Origin: Streptomyces rhizosphaerihabitans
GTDB taxonomy: Bacteria; Actinomycetota; Actinomycetes; Streptomycetales; Streptomycetaceae
DNA length: 64,000 nt
Direction of reading: 5' to 3'
Assembly: GCF_025399795.1 (NCBI RefSeq)
Contig: NZ_JAODTZ010000006.1
Coordinates: 217,884-281,883 of the forward strand
The notes under the pieces are model-generated. The model saw only the letters and a list, made by a program, of their open reading frames with translations. It had not been told where the DNA came from and ran no database searches. Of this stretch, positions 53,459 through 62,556 are shown one piece after another. The position numbers and the translations under genes were made by a program. The stretch's first letter is position 1. Each line of letters starts with the position of its first letter.

Positions 53459-53563
53459 CGCGCACAGCCTGGTCGGCGGGACCGAAGCTCCTTGACCGAA
53501 GGTGACTGAAGGCGTACTTGTCCGTGGCTGGTCCGTCTCCGGGCACAGGCTCATCGCTCTCGG

Positions 53564-54673
53564 CTAACCCCGTGGCGAGCGCGGCGTCAGCCCCGCCGAC
53601 TCCGCTGCCGCGCTCAGCACCTCCCGCAGCATCTCGGGCGTGAGCCGCCCGGTGAAGGTGTTCCGCTGGCTGACGTGGAAGCACCCGAAGAGCTCGACCG
53701 AAGCGGAAGCGGAAGCGGAAGCCGGCTCGGGCGGGTACGCAGACACGGGGTCGGAATCGGTGCCGGTGTTGGTGCTGGCTTCGGTGCTGGTTCTGGTGCC
53801 GGTGTCGGCGTCGGCGTCGGTCCTTTCCGGCTCCGGCCGGCGGCCGAGCGTCACCCGTGCCCCGTGCGCGAACGTCGGCCTGGGCCGGGGAACCGTCCAC
53901 CCCGCCTCCGCGAAGGCCGGCAGGGCGGCCTGCCAGCCGAAGGCCCCGAGGACGACCGCCGCCCGCAGCGTGGGCCGCAGCAGCTCCAGTTCCCGTACGA
54001 GCCAGGGCCGGCAGGTGTCCCTCTCCTGCGGCGTCGGCTTGTTGGCGGGAGGCGCGCAGTGGACGGGAGAGGTGACGCGTACGCCGTATAGCTCCAGTCC
54101 GTCGTCCGCGCTCACCGAGGTCCCCTGCGACGCGAGGCCGACGTCGTGCAGCGCCGCGTAGAGCACGTCGCCCGACCGGTCCCCCGTGAACATCCGCCCG
54201 GTCCGGTTCCCGCCGTGCGCGGCGGGCGCGAGCCCGACGACGAGAAGGGAGGCGTCGGCCGGCCCGAAACCGGGCACCGGACGCCCCCAGTACGTCTGGT
54301 CGGCGAACGCGGCGCGCTTGGTAACGGCCACCTCTTCGCGCCACGCGACAAGACGCGGACAGGCCCGGCAGCCGGCGATCCGAGCGTCCAGCCCCGCGAG
54401 ATCGGCGGGGCCGTACAGACCTTGCACCGGACCGGTGGAGGGTGCCGGACCGGCGGATGGTGCCGGACCGGCGCAGGCTGCCGGACCGGCTTCCTTCGGA
54501 CCGCTACTCTCCACGCCACCACCGTACGACCGGTCCGCCCCGCCCGTTCCTCGCTCCCCGCCGCGCCGGCTCATCGCCGCCACCGTGTTCCGCAGCTCCG
54601 AGAGGAGGACGCGCTCGTCATGGGCATGCACGACGGGCGGCGCGTCCGGGCTCGGCGACGGGATCTCCGACAC
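53564..54673 (-). CDS. Uracil-DNA glycosylase (family 5-like) with low-complexity insert
   Basis: 369 residues from a GTG at 54673; ATG at 54574 gives 336. Cys pattern for a 4Fe-4S cluster CRACPRLVAWREEVA, motif 1 LLVVGLAPAAHGGNRTGRMFTGDRSGD, CAPPANKPTPQERDTCRPWL, and motif with active His FGCFHVSQRNTFTGRLT. Removes uracil or deaminated bases. Between GRRPEPERT and VELFGCFHV there is an insert of about 45 residues (DADADTGTRTSTEASTNTGT, then SASASAS) coded by 6-base repeats. The N-terminal 85 residues are also Pro/Gly/Ala repeats. Confidence 0.9.
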   Translation of the reverse strand: MSEIPSPSPDAPPVVHAHDERVLLSELRNTVAAMSRRGGERGTGGADRSYGGGVESSGPKEAGPAACAGPAPSAGPAPSTGPVQGLYGPADLAGLDARIAGCRACPRLVAWREEVAVTKRAAFADQTYWGRPVPGFGPADASLLVVGLAPAAHGGNRTGRMFTGDRSGDVLYAALHDVGLASQGTSVSADDGLELYGVRVTSPVHCAPPANKPTPQERDTCRPWLVRELELLRPTLRAAVVLGAFGWQAALPAFAEAGWTVPRPRPTFAHGARVTLGRRPEPERTDADADTGTRTSTEASTNTGTDSDPVSAYPPEPASASASASVELFGCFHVSQRNTFTGRLTPEMLREVLSAAAESAGLTPRSPRG

Positions 54674-54740
54674 ATCCGGGGCGGTCCGTGCGACGGAAAA
54701 GGCATGCGATGCGCCGGACCGTGGGCATTAGAGTCGAGAC

Positions 54741-55433
54741 ATGGCTTCTCAGAGTGCTGACGGGGAGATGAAGGGCGCGGGTGCCGGCGGCGCGCGCGGC
54801 TCGGGCGACACGGAGGCCGCCGCGGCCACGGCCGGGGCCGCTTCCGCCGCCAAGCCCGCCGCCGCTGCCGGGCCTGCCGGCGGCGAGAGCGTGCGGGTCG
54901 ACGCCTGGATCTGGTCCGTCCGTCTCGTCAAGACCCGTTCGATGGGTGCCACGGCCTGCCGAGGCGGCCATGTTCGAGTCAATGGCGAGCGCGTCAAACC
55001 CGCGTACTCGGTGCGCGTGGGCGACGAGGTGCGCCTGCGGCACGAGGGCCAGGAACGGGTCGTCGTCGTGAAGCGCGTGATCCGCAAGCGGGTCGGCGCG
55101 CCCGTCGCCGTCGAGTGCTACGCCGACAACAGCCCGCCGCCTCCGCCGCGCGAGGCCGTGGCCCCGGCGGGTCTGCGGGACAGGGGTGCGGGGCGCCCGA
55201 CCAAGCGGGACCGCCGCGAGCTGGAGCGTCTGCGGGGCATGCAGACGGGCTCGTCCGGCCCGGTCAGCTCCTCCGGCCCGTCCACCGGTACGACGGGAGC
55301 GACCGGGTCCACAGGTGCTTCCCGCCGCTCGGCCGGTCTCCGTTGGACCGGTCCTCCCTGGGCAGGTCCCCGCTCCACCGGTTCGTCGGGCTCCACCGGT
55401 TCATCGGGTTCCTCCGGCACCTCGGGCTCCTGA
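54741..55433 (+). CDS. S4-domain RNA-binding protein (Hsp15-like) with repetitive tail
   Basis: 230 residues. Ala/Gly-rich leader (1-48), then the S4 domain VRVDAWIWSVRLVKTRSMGATACRGGHVRVNGERVKPAYSVRVGDEVRLRHEGQE (residues 51-105) and GRPTKRDRRELERLRG. Hsp15-type proteins bind stalled 50S subunits carrying peptidyl-tRNA, or other structured RNA. From residue 172 the protein is a Ser/Gly/Thr repeat (TGTTGATGSTGAS; STGSSGSTGSSGSSGTSGS) that I do not expect in the family. Followed by a strong terminator. Confidence 0.9.
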   Translation: MASQSADGEMKGAGAGGARGSGDTEAAAATAGAASAAKPAAAAGPAGGESVRVDAWIWSVRLVKTRSMGATACRGGHVRVNGERVKPAYSVRVGDEVRLRHEGQERVVVVKRVIRKRVGAPVAVECYADNSPPPPPREAVAPAGLRDRGAGRPTKRDRRELERLRGMQTGSSGPVSSSGPSTGTTGATGSTGASRRSAGLRWTGPPWAGPRSTGSSGSTGSSGSSGTSGS

Positions 55434-55469
55434 ATCTTCGGAAAACCGACTTGCCGTCGTACGACGTCG

Positions 55470-55497
55470 AGGGCTCCCCCGGTCCCGGGGGAGCCCT
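55470..55497. terminator. Bidirectional terminator between S4 gene and DoxX gene
   Basis: GGGCTCCCCCGG (55471-55482) pairs with CCGGGGGAGCCC (55485-55496), flanked by A/T, then TTCGTCCTTCC on the plus strand. Confidence 0.85.
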
Positions 55498-55514
55498 TCG
55501 TCCTTCCCGCGTCG

Positions 55515-55967
55515 TCACACCTGGCGTCCCACCCGTCGGCGTACCAGGTGAAGGAGCTCGGTCGTGTGGCCGCGCCGGGCCCAGGCGACCAGGGCGAGCG
55601 GCAGGATCAGGATGAGCGGGGTCGCCACGTACGGGCCGTGGATGACGGTGACGTTGACGATGAACGCGCCGGCCATCAGTGCGCTGAGGGCCACCGCCGC
55701 CACCGAGTCCAGCAGCGGGATCAACAGGGCGAGGCCTCCGGCGAGTTCGAGCGTGCCGATGGTGTACATGCCGGTGTGACCCCAGCCCAGCTTGTCGAAC
55801 GACTCCGTCGCCGAGGGGTGGGCGATCAGCTTGGGAAGAGCACTCGCGAACGCGTAGAAGAGGCCGAGTACGACCTGCAGGGCGGTCAGGGAGATGCGGG
55901 CGAGGCGGGAGCGGGGTGCTGCGACGGCCTGGGTGGTGGTGGTGAGGGGAAGGGTGGTCTCGGACAC
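55515..55967 (-). CDS. DoxX-family membrane protein
   Basis: 150 residues, four membrane helices: ISLTALQVVLGLFYAFASALP, MYTIGTLELAGGLALLIPLL, VAAVALSALMAGAFIVNVTV, PLILILPLALVAWARRGHT. The HPSATESFDKLGW motif is typical of DoxX/SURF4-like proteins, which are linked to quinone or thiol redox systems. GTG start with AGGAG upstream. Alone between the S4 gene and a methyltransferase. Confidence 0.9.
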   Translation of the reverse strand: MSETTLPLTTTTQAVAAPRSRLARISLTALQVVLGLFYAFASALPKLIAHPSATESFDKLGWGHTGMYTIGTLELAGGLALLIPLLDSVAAVALSALMAGAFIVNVTVIHGPYVATPLILILPLALVAWARRGHTTELLHLVRRRVGRQV

Positions 55968-56047
55968 GGTGGTCTCCTGTGCGAAGCGGGGGCTGGTGCT
56001 TTCACAGAGATAGACCTGGGGGCTGTCGGGAACTCATCGGCGCTCGC

Positions 56048-56737
56048 TCACCCCTTCACGGCCCTCACCCACACCCCGTCGTCCGTCAGGTACCGGTCCA
56101 CCCTCAGCCCCGCCTCTGCCAGGGCCCCCTCGAAATCACCCTTGGTCAAGGGGCGGGACAGAAACGTCTGGGTCCAGGTGGCGTCCGGAAACGTGTACTC
56201 CGCGCGCACCGAGTTGACCCCGTCCCCGACGGGCTCGGCGGACATGATGCGTACGACGAATCCTGACGGATCGGTGCGCTCACGGGGCACGTCGGTGTGA
56301 TAGGCCTCGCCCTCGCGCTGGATCAACACGCAGCCCTCGTCCGCGACATGGCGGACGCAGGTGTCCAGGAGCGCCCGCCGCACCCGGACATCCCCGGCAT
56401 GGATGAGAAACGACGCCAGCAGCACGACGTCGAACGTCTCGCCGAGGTCGAGGTCCTCGATGCTGCTGCGTATCCTGCGCGCCCCACGGACGTGCTCCAG
56501 CATTTCGGCGGACTCGTCCACCGCCGTGACCGCGAACCCGAGCTCCAGGAGCGGGTGGGTCATCCGGCCGACCCCGCTGCCCAGTTCCAGAATGTTCGCG
56601 GCGGCGGGCACGGCGGCGGTGATGATGTCCGGTTCGGTTCCGACGGGCAGGCGGGTGTAGAGCTCGACCGCGCAGCCGTCCGGTGTGATGGCACCGGGTC
56701 CCGTGCCCTCGTATCCCTCTCGCTTCTCGATCCTCAT
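56048..56737 (-). CDS. SAM-dependent methyltransferase
   Basis: 229 residues from MRIEKREGYEGTGPGAITPDG; the frame continues far upstream through the 21-base repeats but that part is not protein-like. SAM site NILELGSGVGRMTHPLLELG, then VTAVDESAEMLEHV, FDVVLLASFLIHAG and EGCVLIQREGEAYHTD. N-terminal CAVELYTRLPVGTEPDII resembles methyltransferase domain 25 proteins. Acceptor unknown. Ribosome site weak (GGACGG). An exact palindrome CACTCGTTCGAGTG lies at 56783-56796, upstream of the start. Confidence 0.88.
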   Translation of the reverse strand: MRIEKREGYEGTGPGAITPDGCAVELYTRLPVGTEPDIITAAVPAAANILELGSGVGRMTHPLLELGFAVTAVDESAEMLEHVRGARRIRSSIEDLDLGETFDVVLLASFLIHAGDVRVRRALLDTCVRHVADEGCVLIQREGEAYHTDVPRERTDPSGFVVRIMSAEPVGDGVNSVRAEYTFPDATWTQTFLSRPLTKGDFEGALAEAGLRVDRYLTDDGVWVRAVKG

Positions 56738-56822
56738 GCCCGTCCAACGGACGGCTTCCGTGGGACTGTTCCCTCCCTTCATCACTCGTTCGAGTGAGAT
56801 GTTCGAGGGACACCAGTCCGAG

Positions 56823-56927
56823 CCGGACCCTGGACTGGGTCTGCCGGACCCTGGACTGGGTCTGCCGGACCCTGGACTGGGTCTGCCGGACCCTGGACTG
56901 GGTCTGCCGGACCCTGGACTGGGTCTG
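56823..56927. repeat. 21-base tandem repeat, five perfect copies
   Basis: CCGGACCCTGGACTGGGTCT plus G repeated five times without mismatch, 56823-56927, in the intergenic gap between two minus-strand genes. Any frame would read a heptapeptide repeat (for example PDPGLGL), but no coding gene is supported. GGACCGGACC and CCCCGGACCGG echoes follow to 56965. Confidence 0.95.
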
Positions 56928-56982
56928 CCGTAGCCCCGGACCGGACCAACCGAACCCCGGACCGGGGCTACGGCAGCACGGA

Positions 56983-57969
56983 CTACAGCGCGAACCAGCC
57001 CCTCCCCCCGTACCAATGCCCACCACCGCGCAGGTGGTCCACCACCGCGCGCTCGACGCTGTTGCGCCGTGGCAGTCCGTCGAGCGGAAGCTCCGGATCG
57101 CCGAAGACGAAGCCGATGGGCACCGTGTCGTCCGGGGTCGTCTCCTCGCACTCCAGATGGAAGCGGTCCTGGAAGCGAATGATGTTGGAGTCGGCCGGCA
57201 GGTACCGCTTGAGCTGCGGGTCGAGCAGCCAGGAGTTGCAGACAGCGATCTCGTGGCGCTCGTCGGGATAGTGGCGGGCGAAGAACTCCCGGGCCAGGGC
57301 GAGTGAACGGTCGCACGCGGTCGGAGAGAGAGGGCCGCGGAAGTCGGTGATGTGCAGGCTCAGGCAGGGAGCGCGGGGGCCGAGGTCCAGGCCCGCCGCC
57401 GCGACGGCAGCGGCCGTGCGCCGCCCCAGCAGCACCCGCTGGAACTGGAGCCGGCCCAGCTGGAACAGCTCGCCGTGGAAATGCAAGGCGATCCACCAGG
57501 GAAACAGCAGTCCGGGGCCGCCAGCCCTTCTGTGGTGCACGGCCACATGACGGCCGAGATCGGCGAGCGTGCGCCGGGAGACGTCCTCCGGGACACCGCG
57601 CTCGCGGTGATGGGCGCGGACGTACGGAAGCGCCGCTATGAAGACGTACAGATGGAAGCAGCGCCCGAGAGGTCCCGTCGTCGCGGGAAACGCGGGCGGC
57701 TCCCAGCCCTTCCCCATCTCTCCCATGTCCCGGACGAAACGGGTGACACAGCGCGCGAGGAGGGTCACGGCTTCCGGGTCGTCGGCCAACTGGGCGCGGA
57801 GCGCGACGAGTTCATTGATGTGCTCATGGGGCACGGACAGGTCGAGCAGGATGTCGGGCAACTCGTCGGCGTCCGGAAGCGACGCTTCCCGCAGGGCAGA
57901 GCTCTCGCTCTCCAGGTCTCTCAGCCACTCGGCGAGCCTCGCGTCCGCCCGCAGCGCCTTCAGCAGCAC
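56983..57969 (-). CDS. Acyltransferase-domain protein (DUF5596-type, GNAT-like)
   Basis: 328 residues. N-terminal helical domain (DADELPDILLDLSVPHEHINELVALR), then LHFHGELFQLGRLQFQRVLLG, CLSLHITDFRGPLSPTACDRSLALAREFFARHYPDERHEIAVCNSWLLDPQLKRYLPADSNIIRFQDRF, as in Streptomyces proteins annotated acyltransferase domain-containing. Catalytic mechanism not visible. GTG start with GGAGG five bases upstream. Confidence 0.85.
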   Translation of the reverse strand: MLLKALRADARLAEWLRDLESESSALREASLPDADELPDILLDLSVPHEHINELVALRAQLADDPEAVTLLARCVTRFVRDMGEMGKGWEPPAFPATTGPLGRCFHLYVFIAALPYVRAHHRERGVPEDVSRRTLADLGRHVAVHHRRAGGPGLLFPWWIALHFHGELFQLGRLQFQRVLLGRRTAAAVAAAGLDLGPRAPCLSLHITDFRGPLSPTACDRSLALAREFFARHYPDERHEIAVCNSWLLDPQLKRYLPADSNIIRFQDRFHLECEETTPDDTVPIGFVFGDPELPLDGLPRRNSVERAVVDHLRGGGHWYGGRGWFAL

Positions 57970-58062
57970 CGTCGCCTCCCCCGGCGGCCGTCGTCCGGGC
58001 CGCTATCCCTTGGTGAACGTGCACCACAAAGAGTACGTTTTCTCGTAGGAGTAGTGATCCTG

Positions 58063-58374
58063 ATGCGTACGGGCAGTGAACCGATGACAGCGCGCAGTGC
58101 TCTGCGCATGCGCTTCTGGCTGAGTGTCTGGGGCCTGATCTGGGCCATCTTCGGAACGGTCGCGTTCATCCTGGTGGGGCGGCCGGGATGGGCGGCCGCG
58201 TGCGGTCTGCTGTGGGTGATCGTCACCGTCGACATGACCATGATCCTGCGGCACATCAGGCAGGGCCCGCACTATCAGCCGGGCCGTGACGTCCCGCCGT
58301 ACGAGCCCGTGGACGACCGGCTCCGGTACCGGCCGCCGGAGCGCCGCCGTCCGTCGAGGCCGTCGCACCCCTGA
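58063..58374 (+). CDS. Small two-helix membrane protein
   Basis: 103 residues from MRTGSEPMTARSALRMRFWL, AGGAG 11 bases upstream; alternatives GTG 58054 and ATG 58083. Two membrane helices (WLSVWGLIWAIFGTVAFILVG and AAACGLLWVIVTVDMTMIL) and a polar Pro/Arg-rich cytoplasmic tail RYRPPERRRPSRPSHP. Similar small DUF-type membrane proteins are common in Streptomyces; function unknown. Divergent from the acyltransferase gene. Confidence 0.8.
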   Translation: MRTGSEPMTARSALRMRFWLSVWGLIWAIFGTVAFILVGRPGWAAACGLLWVIVTVDMTMILRHIRQGPHYQPGRDVPPYEPVDDRLRYRPPERRRPSRPSHP

Positions 58375-58516
58375 AACGGCCGGGCGGTCGGTCGCCACCG
58401 CTCTTATGACTCTTACGACGCGGTGCGCGGGGAGCGGTGAGCGCCCCCTGCCGGGTGCCGTCGTCGCGGGTTGCCGACAGGCAGTGTGCCCGTTGGCCGC
58501 CGTCGGCACGGACCCG

Positions 58517-58897
58517 CTACGAGTCGAACCGCGCCGCTTCCAGGTACTGCGGTTTCGGGTCGAGTGCGGCCGCAAGTCTGAAGTGCCGCTTCGCCTGCTC
58601 GGGGCGTCGCTGGCGCTCGTAGGTCCGGGCCAGTGCGAAGTGCGCGAACGCGTTGTCCGGCTCGCGCTCCAGGACGATGGTGAACTCGAGCTCGGCGGGG
58701 CGCAGTTGCGCGGCGGCGAAGAAGGCACGCGCGCGCAGCAGCCGGGCCGCGGTGTTCTCCGGGTGAGCCGCGACGACAGGGTCGAGCAGTTTCACCGCGC
58801 CCCGCGGGTCGCGCGCGGCGAGCAGTTGCTCGGCGGCGCGGAAGTCGATGACGTGCGTCTCCGGAGTGCGTCCGGTCGATCCGCTGGTCTCGGGCAC
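58517..58897 (-). CDS. Tetratricopeptide-repeat protein
   Basis: 126 residues from the GTG with AAGGA seven bases upstream (31 open codons before it overlap coaE's end and are rejected). Three TPR-like helical pairs: AAEQLLAARDPRGAVKLLDPVVAAHPENTAARLLRARAFFAAAQLRPAELEFTIVLEREPDNAFAHFALARTYERQRRPEQAKRHFRLAAALDP. A protein-interaction scaffold without enzymatic signature. Directly downstream of coaE (50 bases). Confidence 0.93.
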   Translation of the reverse strand: MPETSGSTGRTPETHVIDFRAAEQLLAARDPRGAVKLLDPVVAAHPENTAARLLRARAFFAAAQLRPAELEFTIVLEREPDNAFAHFALARTYERQRRPEQAKRHFRLAAALDPKPQYLEAARFDS

Positions 58898-58947
58898 GGC
58901 AGAGTCCTTCCCTCGCTGCAAGGGTTCAACGCCCCTTTCGAGGGGGG

Positions 58948-59556
58948 CTATTCCTGGGGCTGCCGGGCTCTGCGCACGAGATCGGCCCATACGTCCCGTA
59001 CGCGCCGCTCCAGTTCCTCCAGCGGTACGTCGTTGTCGATGACGATGTCCGCGATCACCAGGCGCTTGTCGCGCGGGGCCTGCGCGGCCATGCGGGCGCG
59101 GGCGTCCTCCTCGGTCATGCCGCGCAGGCGGACGAGGCGGTCGAGCTGGGTCTCGGGACGGGCGTCGACCACGATCACAAGGTCGTACAGCGCGGCCAGA
59201 CCGTTCTCCGCGAGCAGGGGCACGTCGTGGACGACGACGGCGTCCTTGGGGGCGGCGTCCTCCAGGGCGCGCGAGCGGGTGCCGACCAGAGGGTGAACGA
59301 TCGAGTTCAGGACCGCGAGCTTCTGCGGGTCGGCGAAGACGATCGAGCCGAGCTTCGGCCGGTCCAGGCTGCCGTCCGCAGCGAGCACGTCCTCGCCGAA
59401 GGCGTCGACGACCGCCGCCAGCCCGGGAGTTCCGGGCGCCACGACCTCCCGCGCGATCCTGTCCGCGTCGATCAGCATCGCGCCGTGCTCGACGAGCAGC
59501 CGTGACACTTCGCTCTTGCCGGCGCCGATTCCACCGGTCAGGCCCACCTTCAGCAT
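58948..59556 (-). CDS. coaE: Dephospho-CoA kinase
   Basis: 202 residues from [21 protein letters not shown] (eight upstream codons possible). Last step of coenzyme A synthesis: phosphorylates the 3'-OH of dephospho-CoA. Walker A GGIGAGKS, the CoA-binding [24 protein letters not shown] and [25 protein letters not shown] are all intact. Usual length for a single-domain enzyme; actinobacteria such as Mycobacterium often add a C-terminal GrpB-like domain that is absent here. Gene is in the conserved rpsA-coaE neighbourhood. Confidence 0.97.
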   Translation of the reverse strand: MLKVGLTGGIGAGKSEVSRLLVEHGAMLIDADRIAREVVAPGTPGLAAVVDAFGEDVLAADGSLDRPKLGSIVFADPQKLAVLNSIVHPLVGTRSRALEDAAPKDAVVVHDVPLLAENGLAALYDLVIVVDARPETQLDRLVRLRGMTEEDARARMAAQAPRDKRLVIADIVIDNDVPLEELERRVRDVWADLVRRARQPQE

Positions 59557-59616
59557 GCCTCGCAGCTTAGGGCCTGCCACTGACAGACCCTGTGCCCGGG
59601 AGTCCTGGAGGAGGGG

Positions 59617-60555
59617 TCAGGCGTCGCCTTCGCGCTCCGCCAGGAATCGCTCGAACTCCTGGCCGATCTCGTCCGCCGAGGGGATCTCCACCGGTTCCGC
59701 GAGCATGTTGCCGCGGGTCTCCGCGCCCGCTGCGGCGTCGTACTGGTGCTCGAGACCCGCGACGAGGGCGACGAGTTCCTCGTCGCCCTCCTGGATCTGC
59801 CGGTCGATCTCGGTCTGGGTGCGGTGCGCCTCGGTGCGCAGGGCGTGCGCTATCCCGGGAAGCACCAGGCCGGTCCCGGCCGTGATGGACTCCAGGACGG
59901 TCAGTGCCGCGTCCGGGTACGGGGAGCGCGCGATGTAGTGGGGCACGTGGGCGGCGACACCGAGGACGTCGTGGCCGGCCTCCATGAGGCGGTACTCGAC
60001 GAGGGACTCGGCGCTTCCGGGGACCTGGGCCTCGTCGAAGGGGCTGCGGTGGCCGGGCACCAGGTCGGTGCGGTTGCCGTGCGGGGTGAGGCCCACGGGT
60101 CGCGTGTGCGGGACGCCCATGGGAATGCCGTGGAAGTTCACGCACAGGCGGACTCCGAGCCGTTCCACGATCTGCTGGACGGCGGCGGCGAAGCGCTCCC
60201 ACTCGGTGTCCGGTTCGGGTCCCGACAGCAGCAGGAAGGGCGCGCCGGTGGCGTCCTGCACGAGCCGGACCTCCAGGGTCGGCTCCTCGTACTCGGTCCA
60301 GCGGTCGCGCTTGAACGTCAGCAGCGGACGGCGGGCGCGGTAGTCCACGAGCCGGTCGTGATCGAAGCGGGCCACGACCTGGTGGGGCAGCGAGTCGAGC
60401 ACCCGGTCGACGATCTGGTCGCCGGTTTCGCCCGCGTCGATGTATCCGTCGAAGTGGTAGAGCATGACAAGACCGGCCGACTCCTGGGCGAGTGCCATGT
60501 CGACCACGGCCAGGCCCTTCGGCTCCCATGCGTACAAACCCTGCGGATCAAGCAC
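59617..60555 (-). CDS. PAC2-family protein (proteasome assembly chaperone-like)
   Basis: 312 residues from [22 protein letters not shown] (GTG, AGGAG upstream). PAC2 fold: [100 protein letters not shown] and [27 protein letters not shown]. Actinobacteria have a proteasome and this family may assist it, but direct evidence is lacking. C-terminal helical region with many Glu ([31 protein letters not shown]). Confidence 0.92.
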   Translation of the reverse strand: MLDPQGLYAWEPKGLAVVDMALAQESAGLVMLYHFDGYIDAGETGDQIVDRVLDSLPHQVVARFDHDRLVDYRARRPLLTFKRDRWTEYEEPTLEVRLVQDATGAPFLLLSGPEPDTEWERFAAAVQQIVERLGVRLCVNFHGIPMGVPHTRPVGLTPHGNRTDLVPGHRSPFDEAQVPGSAESLVEYRLMEAGHDVLGVAAHVPHYIARSPYPDAALTVLESITAGTGLVLPGIAHALRTEAHRTQTEIDRQIQEGDEELVALVAGLEHQYDAAAGAETRGNMLAEPVEIPSADEIGQEFERFLAEREGDA

Positions 60556-60729
60556 TGTGACCGCTCCTCCTCGTGTTCGTACTGCACAACGTGGCACGGA
60601 GCACGGACATTCCCGTCCCGTGCTCCGCATCACTGTCCGGCGCCTTCTCAGCCTCCACGAGCGGCCGGCAGGAGTTCCGGGGCGGTGAGGACACCGCCGT
60701 CGGACCGCCACCAGCACACCACACGCGTG

Positions 60730-62337
60730 TTACGAGGACAGCACGCGTGCGTGGAGCGCGGTGACGGCGTTGCGGGCCGACGTGAAGGCGCCGTGCTGCC
60801 AGGCGTCGGCGTAGCTCAGCCAGTCGCCCGCGAAGTAGACCCGCCCGGCGGGCCGGTTCAGCGGCTTGTAGCGGACGTCATCGGGTCCGCCGGGCGTGTT
60901 GTGCCAGGCGCCTTCCAGGTGCGGTGTCTGGCGCCAGTGATGGGAGAAGGAGGAGTCGAGTTCGGTGCGGTACTTCTCACCGTAGATCTTCACGCCGACG
61001 GCCACCGCGCGCCGCTCGCGCTCCTTGGGAGTGAGTTTCGCGTATCCGTCGGCGTCGGAGCCGTAGTTGTAGTAGCCGATCATGACTCCTCGCCGGCCGT
61101 GGAAGCCGTACGAGGGGTGCCAGATATGGGTGACGTCCTGGTCGGTCTCGGTGATGCCGCCGTAGATCCGGTGATCGAGCTCCCACCAGCGCGACCGGTA
61201 TTCGAGGCCGATCTTGCCCGCGGACTGCGGGGTGATCGCCTCCAGTGCGCTCTGGACACCGGAGCCGAGGTTGTGCGGGATCCTGGCGAGGATGTTGGGC
61301 GGCAGGGCTCCGATGCAGAAGTCGGCGTCCAGGGATTTCGTGCGCCCGCCCTGGGTGTACGTGACGGTGACGCCGCTTCCCTTGTCGGTGATCCGGCTGA
61401 CCGCCGCTCCGGTACGGATGCGGTGGGCCCCGATCGCCCTGGTGAGCGCCTTGGGTATCTGGTCCATACCGCCCACCGGCTGGAACATCAGCATGGCCTG
61501 GTCGAACTCGAACTCGAAGGAGAAGTACCGGCCGACGCCGGAGGCGAAGACCTCGGAAGCGCTCGGGACGTCACCGAGAAGCACGCCCGGGGTTCCGGCG
61601 GCGGCGGGGACGGTGGTGTAGCCGCGGCGCGGACCGCCCTCGTAGGTGAGCTTGTCACCGAGTTCGCCGAAGTCCTTGAGGAACTCGACGAGCCTCTCCT
61701 GGTCGGCCGTGGTCAGTTCCTTGTCCAGGGCGCCCTTGTCGGTGGCCTTGGCCAGCAACTCGGAGACGTATCCGTAGACATCGGCCTTCGCGGTCCGATG
61801 GCGCACGGGCTTGGTCATGCCGGCCGACTCGTTGTACATGTACGCGTCCGCGTTCGTGTTCGTGAACACTTCGACGGGGACGCCCAGTTCCCGGCAGTAG
61901 TCGAGGGTGACCATCCACTGCGGGAGTCGGGCCGGACCGGCGTTCATGTACTGGCCCTCGCCGAACCGGGCGGTCTGCGTGTGGCCGTACAGGTCGGTGG
62001 TCGAATCACCGCCGCGTACTGTGAAGTTGCGGCCGCCGGTCCGGTCTCTGGCCTCCAGGACCGTACAGTCGTAGCCCGCCTTGCCGAGCTCGTACGCGGA
62101 GGCGAGACCCGCGATCCCGCCGCCTACGATCACGACTTTCGCGGCGCCCCTCCCGGTGAGCGTGAAGTCGCCCGACTTCGGTGCGCGGAAGGGCTGTTCA
62201 CGCTGGGCGGCCTGCGCGGCGGGCGCGAGGCCGAGGGCCCCCATGGTGGCGAACATCGCGCCCGCGCCGCCGGTCAGACCGACGTTGCGCAAGAACGCCC
62301 GCCGGCTCGCCGCTGTCGATCGCTCGTGTGCTGCCAT
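60730..62337 (-). CDS. Tat-exported flavin amine oxidase (L-amino-acid/monoamine oxidase type)
   Basis: 535 residues from MAAHERSTAASRRAFLRNVG; twin-arginine SRRAFLRN and a hydrophobic stretch to about residue 45 mark Tat export. FAD site KVVIVGGGIAGLASAYELGKAG, CTVLEARDRTGGRNFTVRG, and C-terminal FAD contact RVYFAGDWLSYADAWQHGAFTSARNAV. Between them the substrate domain (FSFEFEFDQAMLMFQPVGGMDQIPKAL; YRSRWWELDHRIYGGITETDQ) is like L-amino-acid oxidases and tryptophan 2-monooxygenase. Produces a keto acid or aldehyde with H2O2 outside the membrane; substrate unknown. Confidence 0.93.
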   Translation of the reverse strand: MAAHERSTAASRRAFLRNVGLTGGAGAMFATMGALGLAPAAQAAQREQPFRAPKSGDFTLTGRGAAKVVIVGGGIAGLASAYELGKAGYDCTVLEARDRTGGRNFTVRGGDSTTDLYGHTQTARFGEGQYMNAGPARLPQWMVTLDYCRELGVPVEVFTNTNADAYMYNESAGMTKPVRHRTAKADVYGYVSELLAKATDKGALDKELTTADQERLVEFLKDFGELGDKLTYEGGPRRGYTTVPAAAGTPGVLLGDVPSASEVFASGVGRYFSFEFEFDQAMLMFQPVGGMDQIPKALTRAIGAHRIRTGAAVSRITDKGSGVTVTYTQGGRTKSLDADFCIGALPPNILARIPHNLGSGVQSALEAITPQSAGKIGLEYRSRWWELDHRIYGGITETDQDVTHIWHPSYGFHGRRGVMIGYYNYGSDADGYAKLTPKERERRAVAVGVKIYGEKYRTELDSSFSHHWRQTPHLEGAWHNTPGGPDDVRYKPLNRPAGRVYFAGDWLSYADAWQHGAFTSARNAVTALHARVLSS

Positions 62338-62556
62338 GCCTTCGACTCCCCTCACGATCTTGAATGACCCGGGGATCCTGGCAACGGCCTGTTACGGCCC
62401 GGCAGTTACTCGTGTATCCACCACGTTTCTCTCCGCGCACACCGGTCCGGTCCAGACCTTGACGCGAACCTGCACCCCCCTTACGTTCATATGGGCACCC
62501 GAAGTTCATGTACAAGAACAATTTTCTTGCGAACCGACGGGAAGGTCACCCCCCAC

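Noticed and set aside
56823..56927. CRISPR array
   Set aside because: Units are directly adjacent with no spacers between them, and no cas genes are near.
56685..56933. Plus-strand frame reading PDPGLGL repeats over the 21-base array
   Set aside because: Only the repeat and low-complexity sequence; no ribosome site and it overlaps the start region of a methyltransferase on the other strand.
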